Source: Bacteroidales bacterium (GTDB lineage: Bacteria; Bacteroidota; Bacteroidia; Bacteroidales; UBA932). From it: a stretch of DNA of 42,902 bases. Of the stretch, positions 41,225-42,902 are shown piece after piece; the first letter of the stretch is position 1, and each line of letters starts with the position of its first letter. The notes below the pieces were generated by a model. That model saw only the letters and a list, made by a program, of their open reading frames with translations, was not told where the DNA came from and ran no database searches. The position numbers and the translations under genes are program-made. The DNA is taken from positions 1-42,902 of the forward strand of contig JAFSUF010000072.1 of NCBI GenBank assembly GCA_017445425.1. The letters are read 5' to 3'.

Positions 41225-42902
41225 ATGAAAAACATAAGAGATTTCTGCATTATAGCGCACATCGACCATGGCAAGAGCACTCTGGCCGACCGCATGCTGG
41301 AATATACCAAGACCCTGGACCAGCGGGAGATGGAGGCGCAGGTGCTGGACTCTATGGATCTGGAGAAGGAGAAGGGCATCACTATCAAGAGCCACGCAAT
41401 CCAGATGGACTATGAGAAGGATGGCGAGAAATACACCCTGAACCTGATTGACACCCCCGGGCACGTAGATTTCTCTTACGAGGTGTCCCGCGCGATAGCC
41501 TCCTGCGAAGGGGCGCTGCTGGTGGTGGACGCCACCCAGGGCATCCAGGCGCAGACCATATCCAACCTCTATCTGGCCATAGACCATAATCTGGAGATAA
41601 TCCCCGTCATCAACAAGATTGACATGGACGCGGCGCAGCCGGAGGTGGTGCGGGACCAGATCGTGGACCTGCTGGGATGCGACCCCGACGATGTGCTTCT
41701 GGTCAGCGCCAAGACCGGAGAAGGTGTAAAAGAGGTGCTGGACGCTATCGTGGACAAGATTCCCGCCCCGACTGGCGACCCGGACGCACCCCTCCAGGCG
41801 TTGATTTTTGACAGCGTTTTCAACCCTTTCCGCGGCATCATCGCCTATTTCAAAGTGGTTAACGGCAGCATCTCCGCCGGCGACAAGGTGAAGTTTGTGA
41901 ATACCGGCAGCGAATATGTTGCCGACGAGGTGGGTGTCCTGAAGATGAAACTTGTGCCGCGCAAAACCATCGAGTGCGGCAGCGTGGGCTACATCATCTC
42001 CGGCATCAAGAATGCCGTCGAGGTTAAGGTGGGCGACACCATCACACACATTGAGCGCCCCTGCAGCAGCGCCATCGCCGGTTTCGAAGAGGTCAAGCCT
42101 ATGCTTTTCGCGGGTGTATATCCAGTGGAGGCTGACGAATATGAACAGCTGCGCTCGTCTCTGGAGAAACTCCAGCTCAACGACGCCTCGCTGGTGTTTG
42201 AGCCCGAGAGCTCGCTGGCGCTGGGATTCGGTTTCCGCTGCGGCTTCCTCGGCCTGCTCCATATGGAGATTGTGCAGGAACGGCTTTTCCGTGAGTTCGA
42301 TATGGACGTAATCACCACCGTCCCCAACGTATCTTATAACGTCTATACCACCCAGCACGAGGTGGTGCAGGTACACAACCCTTCCGGGCTTCCGGTAATA
42401 AACATCATAGACCATATAGACGAGCCTTATATCCGCGCCCAGATAATATCGCGCAGCGATTTCTTCGGTCCGATAATGAAGCTCTGCCTGGACAAGCGCG
42501 GCACCCTGGTGAGCCAGCACTTTATCACCGCCGACCGCGTGGAGCTCAACTACGATATGCCGCTGGCGGAGATTGTCTTCGACTTCTACGACCGCCTCAA
42601 GTCCATATCAAAGGGATACGCATCGTTCGACTACCACGTCATAGGCTACAGGCAGGCCGACCTGGTCAAGCTCGACATCCTGCTCAACGGCGAGCAGGTC
42701 GATGCCCTGTCAAGCCTGATCCACCGCGACCACGCCTATGAGTTTGGCCGCCGTATCTGCGAGAAGCTCAAAGACCTGATACCGCGCCAGCAGTTCGACA
42801 TCGCCATCCAGGCCGCCATCGGCGCCAAGATTATCGCCCGCGAAACCGTGAAGCAAGTGCGCAAAGATGTGACGGCCAAGTGCTACGGCGGCGACATCAC
42901 CC
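41225..42902 (+). CDS. lepA: Elongation factor 4 (LepA), 3' partial
   Basis: Ribosome-associated translational GTPase linked to back-translocation and initiation or assembly fidelity. 559 codons are visible and the frame is open at the window end; about 36 residues of a ~595-residue protein are missing. Canonical G motifs: AHIDHGKST (G1), GITI (switch I), DTPGHVDF with the catalytic His (G3), NKID (G4), SAKTG (G5). Contrast this intact G domain with the degenerate one of EF-G2 in this window. The LepA-specific C-terminal part starts around [20 protein letters not shown]. The start is ATG 41225, with a -7 box 22 nt upstream. Confidence 0.97.
   Translation, partial: MKNIRDFCIIAHIDHGKSTLADRMLEYTKTLDQREMEAQVLDSMDLEKEKGITIKSHAIQMDYEKDGEKYTLNLIDTPGHVDFSYEVSRAIASCEGALLVVDATQGIQAQTISNLYLAIDHNLEIIPVINKIDMDAAQPEVVRDQIVDLLGCDPDDVLLVSAKTGEGVKEVLDAIVDKIPAPTGDPDAPLQALIFDSVFNPFRGIIAYFKVVNGSISAGDKVKFVNTGSEYVADEVGVLKMKLVPRKTIECGSVGYIISGIKNAVEVKVGDTITHIERPCSSAIAGFEEVKPMLFAGVYPVEADEYEQLRSSLEKLQLNDASLVFEPESSLALGFGFRCGFLGLLHMEIVQERLFREFDMDVITTVPNVSYNVYTTQHEVVQVHNPSGLPVINIIDHIDEPYIRAQIISRSDFFGPIMKLCLDKRGTLVSQHFITADRVELNYDMPLAEIVFDFYDRLKSISKGYASFDYHVIGYRQADLVKLDILLNGEQVDALSSLIHRDHAYEFGRRICEKLKDLIPRQQFDIAIQAAIGAKIIARETVKQVRKDVTAKCYGGDIT

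Noticed and set aside
41219..42520. Long minus-strand frame opposite lepA
   Set aside because: Antisense of LepA, which has all five G motifs in the plus frame.
1..42902. CRISPR array or complete insertion sequence
   Set aside because: No regularly spaced direct repeats and no transposase frame were found on either strand.

Overview
The window reads as chromosomal DNA of a Bacteroidetes bacterium, most likely order Bacteroidales. The evidence is: (i) the -7 box TANNTTTG, twice with a TTTG box 19 nt upstream, in front of many genes, with no Shine-Dalgarno signals; (ii) phylum-typical proteins, namely an S46 dipeptidyl peptidase, an EF-G2-type elongation factor, a fimbrillin-like lipoprotein with a FISUMP domain, an ECF sigma / FxVPEGYF-type partner / Spy-like set, and a quinone-linked fumarate reductase. 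Species cannot be fixed from sequence alone.

Layout. 1-2534: frdA (5' cut by the window edge) and frdB, closed by a hairpin. 2535-2850: AT-rich gap with several TTNTCAACA motifs. 2851-14440: a long co-directional cluster: ruvB (broken by one in-frame TAG), an Ntn-hydrolase, mfd, coaX, a beta-barrel protein, a TPR protein, an LptC-like lipoprotein and a PpiD/SurA-type folding factor. Genes here overlap or nearly touch; the theme is DNA repair plus envelope assembly. 14461-15301: a shared terminator, then rsmA and mutS diverging from back-to-back -7 boxes; a MacB-type permease overlaps the end of mutS.

19198-23800 is the accessory part. It holds GC-rich intergenic repeats (two 108-bp copies with 2 differences, a fragment of a third, and a second shuffled module), a compact unit with a near-perfect promoter, a terminated RNA of about 70 nt and a 48-aa basic ORF whose start region is complementary to the 5' end of that RNA, a 47-aa peptide gene preceding a 504-aa fimbrillin/FISUMP lipoprotein, and a MazE/VapC-type toxin-antitoxin pair. 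It ends at a tRNA-Gln(CTG) whose 3' end faces the island.

23801-27850 (minus): ychF, aspS, mrp, tRNA-Gln. 27956-28939: a secreted EEP-family phosphoesterase. 29132-33865: thyA, folA, a Na+-dependent SLC6-type transporter and a DPP7-like S46 peptidase, nearly gap-free. 33926-37519: fusA2 (degenerate G motifs), lolD and a TrmN6-like methyltransferase, read with TTG/GTG starts that touch the previous stop. 37497-41105 (minus): tkt, an ECF sigma factor whose GTG shares a base with the tkt stop, a membrane-anchored putative anti-sigma factor and a Spy-like protein with a K-G-x repeat tail. 41225-end: lepA, cut by the window edge.

Most worth checking: the RNA/48-aa-ORF unit (19503-19914), the repeat family around it, the single nonsense codon in ruvB, the missing start codon of lptC, and the DnaA-box-like cluster before ruvB.
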